Shown here: positions 16,591 through 25,384 of the stretch, in pieces | Position numbering within the stretch: position 1 is the first letter of the stretch | Layout of the letters: every line of letters starts with the position of its first letter | From: Blastococcus fimeti | Lineage (GTDB): Bacteria; Actinomycetota; Actinomycetes; Mycobacteriales; Geodermatophilaceae | Reading direction: 5' to 3' | DNA: 64,000 bases | NCBI GenBank assembly: GCA_900102115.1 | Contig: FNAW01000002.1 | Span: 372,001 to 436,000 of the forward strand | Position numbers and translations under genes: made by a program | Notes under the pieces: generated by a model | Database searches by the model: none | The model's input: the letters and a program-made list of their open reading frames with translations, nothing else | Told to the model about the DNA's origin: nothing

Positions 16591-17454
16591 ATGACCGCGA
16601 TCCCGAGCCACCCCTTCGCCGAGCACCTCGCGCGGGTCGCCGCCGCAGGGCCGCACGAGGCCTGGACGCCGGCCTCCGGCGCCCTCCCGGCGCTGTACCT
16701 CAGCCACGGCGCCCCGCCGCTGTTCGAGGACGCCGCCTGGATGACGCAGCTGTTCGGCTGGGCGCGGTCGATGCCCCGGCCGCGGGCGGTCCTGATCGTC
16801 TCCGCCCACTGGGAGGCCGCACCGCTGAGCCTCTCGAGCACCGACGCGCACGTGACGCCGGTCTACGACTTCGGCGGCTTCGACCCGATGTACTACCGGA
16901 TGCGCTACGACACCCCCGACGCGTCGGAGTTCGGCGCCCGCGTGCTCGGCGCGCTCGGCGGCGGCGCCTCGGTGCACCAGCAGCACGACCGGGGGCTGGA
17001 CCACGGCGCCTGGGTGCCGCTGAAGGTCATGTACCCGGAGGGCGACGTCCCGGTGCTGCAGCTGAGCCTGCCCACGTCGGACCCGGACGAGCTGCTCCGG
17101 CTCGGTGCCCGGCTGCGGGGGCTGCGGCAGGAGGGCGTGCTGGTCGTCGGCTCCGGGTTCACCACCCACGGGCTGCCGTTCCTCACCCGGTCGGACTTCC
17201 TCGGGCAGACGACACCGGGCTGGTCGGCGGACTTCGACACCTGGGCGGCCGAGCAGCTCTCCCGCGGCGACGTCGACGCGCTGGCCGACTACCGGCGCCG
17301 GGCCCCCGGCATGCCCTACGCCCACCCGACCGTCGAGCACTTCACGCCGCTGTTCGTCACCCTCGGCGCGGCGACGGATCCCGAGGCGCCACGGGACTTC
17401 GCGATCGACGGGTTCTGGATGGGCCTGTCCAAGCGCTCCCTGCAGGTCGCGTGA
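16591..17454 (+). CDS. DODA-type extradiol ring-cleavage dioxygenase (LigB superfamily)
   Basis: 287 residues from ATG 16591. Motifs LYLSHGAPPLFED, IVSAHWEAAP, DHGAWVPLKVMYP and GSGFTTHGLPF supply the conserved metal-binding and catalytic histidines of the 4,5-DOPA dioxygenase family. It opens catechol-like rings next to the hydroxyls using a non-haem metal. It is monocistronic. A MarR-type palindrome in its promoter, shared with the azoreductase locus, suggests induction by quinones or catechols. Confidence 0.92.
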   Translation: MTAIPSHPFAEHLARVAAAGPHEAWTPASGALPALYLSHGAPPLFEDAAWMTQLFGWARSMPRPRAVLIVSAHWEAAPLSLSSTDAHVTPVYDFGGFDPMYYRMRYDTPDASEFGARVLGALGGGASVHQQHDRGLDHGAWVPLKVMYPEGDVPVLQLSLPTSDPDELLRLGARLRGLRQEGVLVVGSGFTTHGLPFLTRSDFLGQTTPGWSADFDTWAAEQLSRGDVDALADYRRRAPGMPYAHPTVEHFTPLFVTLGAATDPEAPRDFAIDGFWMGLSKRSLQVA

Positions 17455-17650
17455 GGCCCGGCCGGGACCGGCGCGCCGGCTCGACCTGACCTGCGGTCGG
17501 AGCAACCGCTCGACCCCCTCGCGCGCGATCCCGGGCGGCACCGTGTGCGGCCCGGCGGTACCCGCGCGCTGCCCGGGAAGTCCTCGCCGTCGCACCCCCG
17601 CCCGTGGCGTACCGCTCGGCTCGGCGGGGCACAGGTGCACCGTGCGCGAG

Positions 17651-17785
17651 ATGAACCCGAAGGATCCGGACACCCTCTACAGCGAAGGGCCGGTGGCGGA
17701 CGAGCCGCCCGACGACGACGTGCCCGAGGCCTCGCCGATGCCGGACTCCGGCGGGATCGGCCCCGGCCCCGACGACCTGGACTGA
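17651..17785 (+). CDS. Small acidic hypothetical protein
   Basis: 44 residues from ATG 17651, rich in Asp, Glu and Pro (NPKDPDTLYSEGPVADEP at the start, ending GPGPDDLD). No fold or motif is recognisable, and it is probably disordered. It ends 10 nt before the convergent DAHP synthase. The strongly acidic, low-complexity but non-shadow-like composition favours a real gene, but this is only moderately supported. The 196 nt upstream (17455-17650) hold nothing I can identify. Confidence 0.45.
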   Translation: MNPKDPDTLYSEGPVADEPPDDDVPEASPMPDSGGIGPGPDDLD

Positions 17786-17795
17786 CCCGCCGCGG

Positions 17796-19130
17796 CTAGC
17801 GGGCCCGGCGAGCGCGGGCGGCCTCGGCCAGTTCGGCCAGCAGGTCCTCGGTCGTGTCGAGGTCGACGCAGGCGTCGGTGACGCTGCAGCCATAGGTCAG
17901 CCGCTCGGGGTGGCGCTGGTCGAGGTCCTGCCGTCCCGCGACGAGGTTGCTCTCCACCATCACGCCGCGGATCGCCCGCTCGCCGCCGGCGATCTGCCCG
18001 GCGAGGTCACGCACCACCTCGACCTGGCGGCGGTGGTCCTTCTGGCTGTTGCCGTGCGAGGCGTCGACGACGATCACCTCCGGCAGCCCGCGCGCGACCA
18101 GCTTCGCCCGCGTCGCGGCGATGTGGGCCGCGGAGTAGTTCGGGCCCGCCTTGTCACCGCGGAGGATGACGTGCCCGGTGTCGTTGCCCGTCGTCGACAG
18201 CTGGGCGCTGACGCCGTGGGCGTCGACGCCGAGGAACTCGTGCGGCGCGCGGGCGGCGACGATCGCCTGGATCGCGGCGTCGATGCTGCCCTCCGGGGAG
18301 TTCTTGAAGCCGACGACGGACGAGAAGCCGGACACCCGCTCCCGTGCGGTCTGGTCGGTGACGTTGCGCGCCCCGACGCCGTTGTAGGTGACGAGGCCGT
18401 TGACGTACTGCGGGGTCAGCGCGTTCAGGGGTTCGGCCGCGACGGGCACGCCCAGCTCGGTGATCCGGCACATCAGCATGCGGGTCGCCACCAGCCCGAC
18501 GCTGATGCGGCTGGAGCCGTCGAGGAACGGGTCGTAGGCGAACCCCTTCCAGTCCACCTCGGTGCGCGGCTTCTCGGTGTACGTGCGCATGACGATCTCG
18601 AGGTCGTCCCCGTGCCTCTCCCGCATGCGGGAGAGGAAGCCGGCGTACTCGAGCGCCGCCGCCGGGTCGTGGATCGAGCACGGGCCGGCGATGACGACCA
18701 GGCGGTCGTCGGCGCCGTCGAGGGCGTCGGTCACCGCACGCCGTGCGGCGCGGGTCGTCGCGACCGACGCCTCGGACAGCGGGACGACGGAGGCGACCGC
18801 CGCCGGGGTGACGACGACGCTGAGGCCGGTGATGCGGGCGTTCACCAGACCGGAGAGGTCGACGGGTGGCACCCCCGCGACGCCCAGCCGCTGCGCGACC
18901 TCCGGGAGCAGCTCGACCAGCGCGGCGTCGATCTGCGCGTTCACCCGCGTCTGGACCTCGAGCAGCAGGTCGGCGATGCGCGTCGCCTCGTCCAGCAGCG
19001 CCTCGGGGGTCGCGTCCACTCCGAACTCCTCCCTGGACCTGCGGCCCGGGTGCGGGCTCGCATGGACCAGCATCGCCCAGCGCGTCATCGGCGCGGACAC
19101 CGGACCGCGTCCCACGTGCAGCATGCGCAT
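17796..19130 (-). CDS. 3-deoxy-7-phosphoheptulonate (DAHP) synthase, class I, with N-terminal extension
   Basis: First step of the shikimate pathway: phosphoenolpyruvate plus erythrose 4-phosphate to DAHP. Core motifs of the AroF/G/H type are visible: AGPCSIHD (148-155), RTYTEKPRT, KNSPEGS, ILRGDKAGPNY, VDASHGNSQKD and MVESNL. The core starts around residue 115, whereas in enteric enzymes the PCSIHD motif lies near residue 60, so up to about 85 extra residues precede it. Met15 or Met20 are alternative starts. The extension may be regulatory. It is monocistronic and divergent from the SpoIIE-type phosphatase. I cannot choose among aroF, aroG and aroH. Confidence 0.9.
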   Translation of the reverse strand: MRMLHVGRGPVSAPMTRWAMLVHASPHPGRRSREEFGVDATPEALLDEATRIADLLLEVQTRVNAQIDAALVELLPEVAQRLGVAGVPPVDLSGLVNARITGLSVVVTPAAVASVVPLSEASVATTRAARRAVTDALDGADDRLVVIAGPCSIHDPAAALEYAGFLSRMRERHGDDLEIVMRTYTEKPRTEVDWKGFAYDPFLDGSSRISVGLVATRMLMCRITELGVPVAAEPLNALTPQYVNGLVTYNGVGARNVTDQTARERVSGFSSVVGFKNSPEGSIDAAIQAIVAARAPHEFLGVDAHGVSAQLSTTGNDTGHVILRGDKAGPNYSAAHIAATRAKLVARGLPEVIVVDASHGNSQKDHRRQVEVVRDLAGQIAGGERAIRGVMVESNLVAGRQDLDQRHPERLTYGCSVTDACVDLDTTEDLLAELAEAARARRAR

Positions 19131-19177
19131 GCGGACCTGGCGGCTCCACCCCGTTGCCTGACATCATGTGACACACG

Positions 19178-21007
19178 ATGAATGTGGAAGCCCGGCGGAC
19201 GTCCGCCGCCCTCCGGGCCGCCGGCGGCTCCCCGGTCACCGACGCCGACCGGCTGGCGGCAGTGCGGGCCACGGCCCTGCTGGACGCGGTGGCCGGCTCC
19301 TCGTTCGACCGCCTCACCGCCCTGGCCCGGCGGATCACCGGCGCTCCGCTGGCGTTCCTCACCGTGGTCGACGACCAGCGCTCCTACTGGCTCAGCCGCC
19401 AGGGGCTGCCCGTCGACGCCGCCGTGCAGAACACGGTCGAGGAGTCGTTCTGCCAGTACGTGCTGGGCGGCGAGCCCCTGGTCCTCTCCGACGTGACCAT
19501 CGACGAGCGGACCCGGGACAACCCCTCCATCGAGGGCATGGGCGTGCGGGCCTGGGCGGGCTTCCCGGTGCACACACCGGACGGCCAGGTGCTCGGCAGC
19601 TTCTGCGTGGTGGACACCGACGTGCACGAGTGGACGGAGTCCGACGTCGCCCTCCTGCAGGACCTGGCCGCCATCGCGTCGCGGGAGGTGGCGCTGCGCG
19701 CGGCCACCATCGCGGCGGACGAGGCCCGGGCCGCAGCCCGCACCGAGGCCGACCGGGCGGCGCTGCTCGCGCGGATCGGGGGCGTGCTCGCCGCCGGGTC
19801 GGAGCTCGCCGACGTCTGGGAGGCGATCGCCTCCCTGGCCGTGCCCGCCCTGGGCGACTTCGCCTACGTCTGCACCGTCGAGCGGGACGGCAGCCTGCGG
19901 CCGGTCGCCGCCCGCCATCGCGACGCGGAGCGGCTCACGACTCTCGAGGAGTGGATCAGCACCGCGGGCCGTCGCGTGGGCGAGGACAGCGGCCCCGGCC
20001 ACGTGGCCGCCACCGGGAAGCCCGAGCTCATCGTCCTCGCCCAGCCCGACCGGCTCAGCCCCGGCCAGCGCGCGGCCGCGGAGCGGCTGTCGGTCAGCAG
20101 CGCCGTCGTGGTGCCGCTGAAGAGCCGCCAGGAGGTCGTCGCCGTCCTGACCGTGGCCCGCCTGGTCGACTCCCCCGCCCACTCCGCCGCCGATCAGGAC
20201 CTCGTCACCGCCGTCGCGGACCGCGCCGCCCTCGTCGTCGAGAACGCACTGGCCTACGCCCGGGAGCGCACCGTCTCCGAGACCATGCAGCGGGCGCTGC
20301 TGCCGCCCGCCCTGCCGCGGTCGGATCGGCTGGAGATCGCCTCCCGCTACCTGCCCGCCGGTGACGCGCAGCTGGTCGGCGGCGACTGGTACGACGCCTT
20401 CCTGGACGCGACGGGCACCACCAGCGTGGTGATCGGCGACGTGGCCGGACACGACATCGACGCCGCCGCCACCATGGGCGAGCTCCGCACCATGGTGCGC
20501 ATGGCCGGGCACGCCGGATCGGTCAGCGCGGCCGGCGTGCTGGCAGCGGTGGACGCCGCGGTCGCCACGCTCGGCCACCAGGTCTTCGCGACCGCCCTGG
20601 TCATGCAGGTGGAGGCTCAGCCGGACGCCCGGCAGGACCACCGCATCCAGTGGTCGTCGGCCGGACACCCTCCCCCGCTGCTGGTCCACGCCGACGGCCG
20701 GGTCGACATCCTCACCCGGGCGCTCGGCTTGCCGCTCGGAGTGCTCGCCGGCCGCCCCCGGCCCGATCACCGGACGTCCCTCCCCCCGGGCGCGACGCTG
20801 GTCCTCTACACCGACGGCCTCATCGAGCAGACCTCCGACGAGCACGGCACGCGGGACCTCGACGAGGGGCTGGCGCGGTTGGTCGCGACGCTCTCCCGCT
20901 CGGCGGGTGACGGCGTGGAGGCGCTGTGCGACGCGCTGATGGGCCTGCTGCCACCGGCCGGCGCGGACGACGACGTGGCGCTGATCGCCCTCCGGGCGCG
21001 GGGCTGA
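19178..21007 (+). CDS. GAF-GAF-SpoIIE-type serine phosphatase
   Basis: 609 residues: GAF domain at about 25-170 (LTALARRITGAPLAFLTVVDD ... FCQYVLGGEPLVLSDV), second GAF at about 190-370, and a PP2C/SpoIIE phosphatase domain at about 385-607 with metal-binding motifs GGDWYDAF, GDVAGHD, LYTDGLIE and DDDVALIAL. No membrane segment, so it is cytosolic. Proteins of this type dephosphorylate anti-anti-sigma factors in stress-sigma signalling cascades, with the GAF domains sensing a ligand. No anti-sigma partner is adjacent. Confidence 0.92.
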   Translation: MNVEARRTSAALRAAGGSPVTDADRLAAVRATALLDAVAGSSFDRLTALARRITGAPLAFLTVVDDQRSYWLSRQGLPVDAAVQNTVEESFCQYVLGGEPLVLSDVTIDERTRDNPSIEGMGVRAWAGFPVHTPDGQVLGSFCVVDTDVHEWTESDVALLQDLAAIASREVALRAATIAADEARAAARTEADRAALLARIGGVLAAGSELADVWEAIASLAVPALGDFAYVCTVERDGSLRPVAARHRDAERLTTLEEWISTAGRRVGEDSGPGHVAATGKPELIVLAQPDRLSPGQRAAAERLSVSSAVVVPLKSRQEVVAVLTVARLVDSPAHSAADQDLVTAVADRAALVVENALAYARERTVSETMQRALLPPALPRSDRLEIASRYLPAGDAQLVGGDWYDAFLDATGTTSVVIGDVAGHDIDAAATMGELRTMVRMAGHAGSVSAAGVLAAVDAAVATLGHQVFATALVMQVEAQPDARQDHRIQWSSAGHPPPLLVHADGRVDILTRALGLPLGVLAGRPRPDHRTSLPPGATLVLYTDGLIEQTSDEHGTRDLDEGLARLVATLSRSAGDGVEALCDALMGLLPPAGADDDVALIALRARG

Positions 21008-21031
21008 CCCGGGCCCGGACCTGCAGCTCGC

Positions 21032-21547
21032 TCAGCAGTCGCCGAGCTCCCGGCACGCCTCGGGTGCCTCGGCGAGGGTGACCGCCGTGATCGCACGGGC
21101 GGCCTCGCCGAGCGCCGCCAGCTGCTCCGGGGTGAGGACGTCGACGACCAGGCGCCGCGCCTCGCGGACGTGACCGGGGGCCATCTCCTCCAGCTTGGCG
21201 ACACCCGCGTCCGTCAGCCGGGCCTCGACGCGGCGGCCCCTGTCGTTGCAGGCCCGCCGTTCCACCCAGCCGGCCCGCTCCAGCCGGGTGATCGCGTGCG
21301 AGAGCCGGGACAACGATCCCTGGGCCGCCTCGGCGAGGTCGCTGAGCACGAGGGTCCGGTCCGGGGCCGTCGCCAGGTTCGCGAGCAGGTGGTACTCGAA
21401 CGAGTTCACGCCGGCGTCGCGCTTGAGCTGGGCGTCCAGCGCCGCCGGCAGGGTCATCACCAGCCGGACGAGCGCCGCCCAGTCCTGCTGCTGGGCTGCG
21501 GACAGCCACGCGACGTCGACCGCCCCCTGGTCCGTGTCGGCACTCAC
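21032..21547 (-). CDS. MarR-family regulator (redox/quinone-responsive candidate)
   Basis: 171 residues from GTG 21547. Winged-helix segment LVLSDLAEAAQGSLSRLSHAITRLERAGWVERRACNDRGRRVEARLT matches MarR. A Cys in the wing (CNDRG) and a C-terminal Cys pair with the last residue being Cys (EACRELGDC) could serve redox sensing, but that is inference. It is divergent from the azoreductase operon, with two 14-bp palindromes in between. Convergent with the phosphatase gene. Confidence 0.9.
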   Translation of the reverse strand: MSADTDQGAVDVAWLSAAQQQDWAALVRLVMTLPAALDAQLKRDAGVNSFEYHLLANLATAPDRTLVLSDLAEAAQGSLSRLSHAITRLERAGWVERRACNDRGRRVEARLTDAGVAKLEEMAPGHVREARRLVVDVLTPEQLAALGEAARAITAVTLAEAPEACRELGDC

Positions 21548-21567
21548 AGGGTCATCGTAGCGCGTCG

Positions 21568-21581
21568 CTTGAACATTCAAG
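21568..21581. promoter_or_regulatory. MarR operator site 1
   Basis: CTTGAA-CA-TTCAAG, a perfect 6-2-6 inverted repeat 20 nt upstream of the MarR start. Confidence 0.7.
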
Positions 21582-21600
21582 TCCGATCCCCTACGTTTGG

Positions 21601-21614
21601 GTTGAACATTCAAG
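21601..21614. promoter_or_regulatory. MarR operator site 2
   Basis: GTTGAA-CA-TTCAAG, differing from site 1 in one base, with centres 33 bp apart (about three helical turns). It lies 20 nt before the azoreductase ATG. Confidence 0.7.
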
Positions 21615-21634
21615 TCACCTCCCGAGGAGCCCCC

Positions 21635-22276
21635 ATGACCCTGCTTCGCATCGACGCCTCCATCCAGGGCCCCCGCTCCGCCGGCAGCGCGCTCGCCGAC
21701 CGCGTCCTCGAGCGGTTCTCCGCGGCACGACCCGAGGTGGGCGTCCTCCGGCGGCACCTCGGCGAGCAGCCGCTGCCCGCCACGGCCTGGGCCGACGCGC
21801 TGGCCGGCTCCTTCTCCCCCGACGCCGACCGCAGCGACGCCCAGCGGGAGGCGCTCGCCCTCGCCGAGCAGCTCGCCGCCGAGCTGCGGGACGCGACGGC
21901 CGTCGTCCTCGCGCTGCCGCTGTACAACTTCGGCGTCTCGCAGCACGTGAAGACCTGGATCGACCTGGCGATCGCCGGCGCGCCGCAGGGCAGCCGGTTG
22001 CTCGAGGGCACGCCGGTCGTCGCCGTCGTCACCCGCGGTGGCGCCTACGGCGCGGGCACTCCCCGCGAGGGCTGGGACCACAACACCGACTACCTGCGCC
22101 GGATCCTCGTCGACATCTGGGGCGCGGACCTCACCGTGGTCGAGCGCGAGTTCACCCTCGTCGGCGTCAACCCGGCCCTGGACGAGTTCGCCGAGGTCGC
22201 CGAGCTGATGCGCAAGACGGCCGAGGAGGCCGCCAGCGAGGCCGGCGCCGACCTCGCCGCCCGCACCGCCGCCTGA
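21635..22276 (+). CDS. azoR: FMN-dependent NADH-azoreductase
   Basis: 213 residues with a flavodoxin-like fold: RIDASIQGPRSAGSALADRV at the phosphate loop and LPLYNFGVSQHVKTWID, the family hallmark, near residue 90, then VVTRGGAYG. Enzymes of this family reduce quinones and azo compounds by two electrons, protecting against electrophilic quinones. ATG 21635 follows GAGGAG. Two MarR sites lie upstream; the LLM/FAD fusion follows 39 nt downstream and is probably in the same operon. Confidence 0.92.
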   Translation: MTLLRIDASIQGPRSAGSALADRVLERFSAARPEVGVLRRHLGEQPLPATAWADALAGSFSPDADRSDAQREALALAEQLAAELRDATAVVLALPLYNFGVSQHVKTWIDLAIAGAPQGSRLLEGTPVVAVVTRGGAYGAGTPREGWDHNTDYLRRILVDIWGADLTVVEREFTLVGVNPALDEFAEVAELMRKTAEEAASEAGADLAARTAA

Positions 22277-22315
22277 GCCACCCCGCCCGACCGACACCCG
22301 GAGAGGGGCCGGCAC

Positions 22316-24430
22316 ATGACCGACCAGGGACCAGCCGTCCGGCTCGGGATCCAGCTCGACCCCGCCGGGGACCCGGCCGCGGCGGTGGAGCTGGCCGTCA
22401 CCGCCGAGCGGCTCGGGTACGACCTCGTGATCGTGCCCGGGCCGGCCGAGGGCGGGTGGGACCCGTGGACCCTGCTCAGCTGGATCGCGGGCCGCACCGA
22501 CCGCATCCGCCTGGTGGCCGCAGGCACCGACGGCGCGACGGCGCCGGCGCTGCTCGCCCGGGCGGCCGCGAGCCTCGATCTGCTCGTCCCCGGCCGGCTG
22601 GTGCTCGGCGTGGCCGGCGACGGACCCGGTCCCCTGCCGGACGCCGGCGTCCCGGTGTGGCGGAGCGGCGACGAGCACCCGGATCTCGAGCTCGCCGGCA
22701 GCACTGCCGACGGGTGGATCGGGCACCTGGACGGCTCCGGTACCCATTGGCTGCAGAAGCGGCTGCGGCTGCTGGACCAGGCCGCCGTCCGGGCCGGCCG
22801 CGATCCGCGCGAGCTGCAGCGGGTGATCACCCTGTGCGGCGTCCTCACCGACTCCCCCACCCCGGCGGAAGGCTGCCTCGACGGGCCGGCGGAGCGGTGG
22901 ATCGCCGACCTGGCACCGCTGGTCGTCGAGCACGGCGTCAGCACGTTCGTGCTGCGGGCCGACGACGCGACCGCGGCGGACCGGCTCGAGCGCTTCGCGC
23001 GCGACGTCGCACCGGGGCTGCACGAGGCGGCGGCACGGGCGCTCGCCGCCGGCGTGCTCGCGGCGCGGCCACTGCGGCGGGCCGACGTCCGCGCGCGACG
23101 CCGGCCCGGGATCGACTACGACGGACTGCCGGGCTCGCTGGCCGCCACCGCGGTCGAGCCGGGCGACGCCGGCTTCGGCGCCGTGCGGTCGACCTACCTG
23201 CGCGGCGGCAACCCCGGGCTCGTGCTGCGCCCGGGGACCGTCGCCGAGGTCGCCGACGCGGTGGCCTTCGCGCGGCGCCACCAGCACCTGCCCCTCGGCG
23301 TGCGCAGCGGCGGTCACGGCATCAGCGGCCGCTCGACCAACGACGGCGGGCTGGTGATCGACGTCGGCGCGCTCGACCGGATCGAGGTGCTCGACGAGCG
23401 CCGGCGGCTGGTGCGGATCGGGCCGGGCGCGCGGTGGAAGGAGGTCGCCCTCGCCCTGCAGCCGCACGGCTGGGCACTCACCTCCGGCGACTACGGCGGC
23501 GTCGGTGTCGGCGGGCTCGCCACGGCCGGCGGTATCGGATTCCTCGGCCGGAAGCAGGGGCTGACCATCGACCACCTGCGCGCGGTCGAGCTGGTGCTCG
23601 CCGACGGCTCGTCCGTGCGCGCCACCGACTCCGAGCACCCGGAACTCTTCTGGGCGGTCCGCGGTGCCGGCGCGAACTTCGGCATCGCCACCGCGTTCGA
23701 GTTCGCCGTCGACGAGGTGCCCGAGGTGGGCTGGGCGCAGCTGGCGTTCCGGGTCGACGACCCCGCGGCCTTCCTCGTCGAGTTCGGCCGGGTCACCACC
23801 GCCGCACCCCGGGAGACCACACCGAACCTGATCATGGGCGGAACGGGGGTCGCCCAGCTGATGGCGATGGTGGCCTCCGACGACCCCGACGTCGTCCTCG
23901 CGCAGCTGGAGCCGTTCGCCCGCCTCGCCCCGCTGGTCCAGCAGCAGGTGGTCATCGCGCCCTATGCCGCGATCATGAACATGTTCCCCGACGCCCCGCA
24001 CGCCGGCGTCGGCGAACCGGTCTCCCGGTCGGGCCTGGTCCGGGCGCTCACCCCCGAGGTCGCGACGGCGAGCGCCACCCTGCTGGACAGCGGCGCGGTG
24101 CACTGGTTCCAGCTCCGCAGCATGGGCGGCGCGATCGCCGACGTCGTCCCCGAGGCGACCGCCTTCGCCCACCGCGACGCCGCCTTCTCGATTACCGCCA
24201 TGGGCGCGAACGCGCAGCGCGTGGACCGCTGGTGGAACGGCCTGCGCCCGCACCTCAGCGGCAGCTACCTCAGCTTCGAGAGCGATCCCAGCCCCGACCG
24301 CGTCCCCGAGGCCTTCCCGCCCCGGACGCTGGCGAGGCTGCGGGCGCTCAAGGCCGAGCTGGACCCCACCACCCTGTTCCGCGACAACTTCTCCGTCGCC
24401 GCGGCCGTCCCCACCGGGAGTTCCGCATGA
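22316..24430 (+). CDS. Fusion protein: luciferase-like (LLM) domain plus FAD-linked (BBE-type) oxidase
   Basis: 704 residues. Residues 1 to about 240 resemble a shortened LLM flavin/F420 domain (GIQLDPAGDPAAAVELAVTAERLGYD, SLDLLVPGRLVLGVAG). Residues about 290-700 are a PCMH/berberine-bridge-type FAD domain with RSGGHGISGRSTNDGG (His334 for covalent FAD), LATAGGIGFLGRKQGLTID and a C-terminal LDPTTLFRDNF. In bicovalent family members a Cys follows in the GxCxxVGxGG segment; here the segment is GDYGGVGVGG (391-400), so only the His link is possible. Sits between azoR and another LLM gene with ATGA coupling. Function unknown; oxidative detoxification of a phenolic or quinoid compound is plausible. 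Confidence 0.85.
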   Translation: MTDQGPAVRLGIQLDPAGDPAAAVELAVTAERLGYDLVIVPGPAEGGWDPWTLLSWIAGRTDRIRLVAAGTDGATAPALLARAAASLDLLVPGRLVLGVAGDGPGPLPDAGVPVWRSGDEHPDLELAGSTADGWIGHLDGSGTHWLQKRLRLLDQAAVRAGRDPRELQRVITLCGVLTDSPTPAEGCLDGPAERWIADLAPLVVEHGVSTFVLRADDATAADRLERFARDVAPGLHEAAARALAAGVLAARPLRRADVRARRRPGIDYDGLPGSLAATAVEPGDAGFGAVRSTYLRGGNPGLVLRPGTVAEVADAVAFARRHQHLPLGVRSGGHGISGRSTNDGGLVIDVGALDRIEVLDERRRLVRIGPGARWKEVALALQPHGWALTSGDYGGVGVGGLATAGGIGFLGRKQGLTIDHLRAVELVLADGSSVRATDSEHPELFWAVRGAGANFGIATAFEFAVDEVPEVGWAQLAFRVDDPAAFLVEFGRVTTAAPRETTPNLIMGGTGVAQLMAMVASDDPDVVLAQLEPFARLAPLVQQQVVIAPYAAIMNMFPDAPHAGVGEPVSRSGLVRALTPEVATASATLLDSGAVHWFQLRSMGGAIADVVPEATAFAHRDAAFSITAMGANAQRVDRWWNGLRPHLSGSYLSFESDPSPDRVPEAFPPRTLARLRALKAELDPTTLFRDNFSVAAAVPTGSSA

Positions 24431-25323
24431 CCGACTACGGGCACGACCTGCTGTTCGGCACGTTCGTCACGCCGGCCAGCGCCCGCCCGCAGCACGCCGT
24501 CGAGCAGGCGGTCGTCGCCGAGCGCGCGGGCCTGGACCTGGTCACCTTCCAGGACCATCCCTACGTCGCCACCTTCCACGACACCTGGACCCTCATCGCC
24601 TACGCCGCCGCCCGCACCGAGCGGATCCGGCTCACCGCGAACGTCACCAACCTGCCGCTGCGGCTGCCGGCCGTGCTGGCCCGCACCGTGGCGACCGCCG
24701 ACGTCCTCTCCGGCGGGCGGATCGAGCTCGGCCTCGGCGCCGGCGCCTTCTGGGACGGCATCGAGGCGATGGGCGGCCGGCGGCTGGGCCCGGGCGAGTC
24801 GATCGAGGCGCTCGAGGAGGCCGTCACGATCATCCGTGGGCTCTGGGATGTCGAGCAGCGCGGCGGGCTGACCGTGGCGGGCCGCCACTACGCCGTGCAC
24901 GGTGCCGAGCGCGGACCCGCACCGGCGCACCGCCCGGGGATCTGGATCGGCGCCTACAAGCCGCGCATCCTGCGCACCACCGGCCGGATCGGCGACGGCT
25001 GGCTGCCGTCGGTCCAGTACCTGCCCGGCGGGGTCACCGACCTGGCCGGCATGAACGGGCACATCGACGAGGGCGCCGCGGCGGCCGGCCGCGACCCCCG
25101 CGACATCCGGCGCTTCCTCAACCTCGCCGGCGACTTCGGGGCCACGAGCCGGGGCTTCCTGCAGGGCCCGCCGGACCAGTGGGTCGAGGAGCTCACCGAC
25201 CTGACCCTCACCTACGGCACGAGCGGCTTCGTCCTGGCCTCGGACGACACTGCCACCACGGAGCTGTTCGCCGCCGAGGTCGCCCCTGCCGTCCGCAGCG
25301 AGGTGGCCCGGGAACGCGGCTGA
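24427..25323 (+). CDS. LLM-class flavin/F420-dependent oxidoreductase
   Basis: 298 residues of the luciferase-like superfamily: FGTFVTPASARPQHAVEQAVVAERAGLDLVTFQDHPY at the N-terminus, TANVTNLPLRLPAVLARTVATADVLSGGRIELGLGAG in the middle, and RPGIWIGAYKPRILRTTGRIGDGWLPS. Either F420 or FMN could be the cofactor; the pattern is like F420-dependent reductases of actinobacteria. Its ATG overlaps the stop of the fusion gene by 4 nt, so the two products are made together and may cooperate, with this full LLM protein complementing the shortened LLM part of the fusion. Confidence 0.9.
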   Translation: MTDYGHDLLFGTFVTPASARPQHAVEQAVVAERAGLDLVTFQDHPYVATFHDTWTLIAYAAARTERIRLTANVTNLPLRLPAVLARTVATADVLSGGRIELGLGAGAFWDGIEAMGGRRLGPGESIEALEEAVTIIRGLWDVEQRGGLTVAGRHYAVHGAERGPAPAHRPGIWIGAYKPRILRTTGRIGDGWLPSVQYLPGGVTDLAGMNGHIDEGAAAAGRDPRDIRRFLNLAGDFGATSRGFLQGPPDQWVEELTDLTLTYGTSGFVLASDDTATTELFAAEVAPAVRSEVARERG

Positions 25324-25327
25324 CACG

Positions 25328-25364
25328 GCTCGGGCCGGACCCCGCGGAGGAGTCCGGCCCGAGC
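25328..25364. terminator. Bidirectional hairpin terminator
   Basis: Perfect 13-bp stem (25328-25340 with 25352-25364) and 11-nt loop between the convergent LLM and ligase genes. Confidence 0.8.
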
Positions 25365-25384
25365 TGTCGTGCGGGTGCGGTGGA

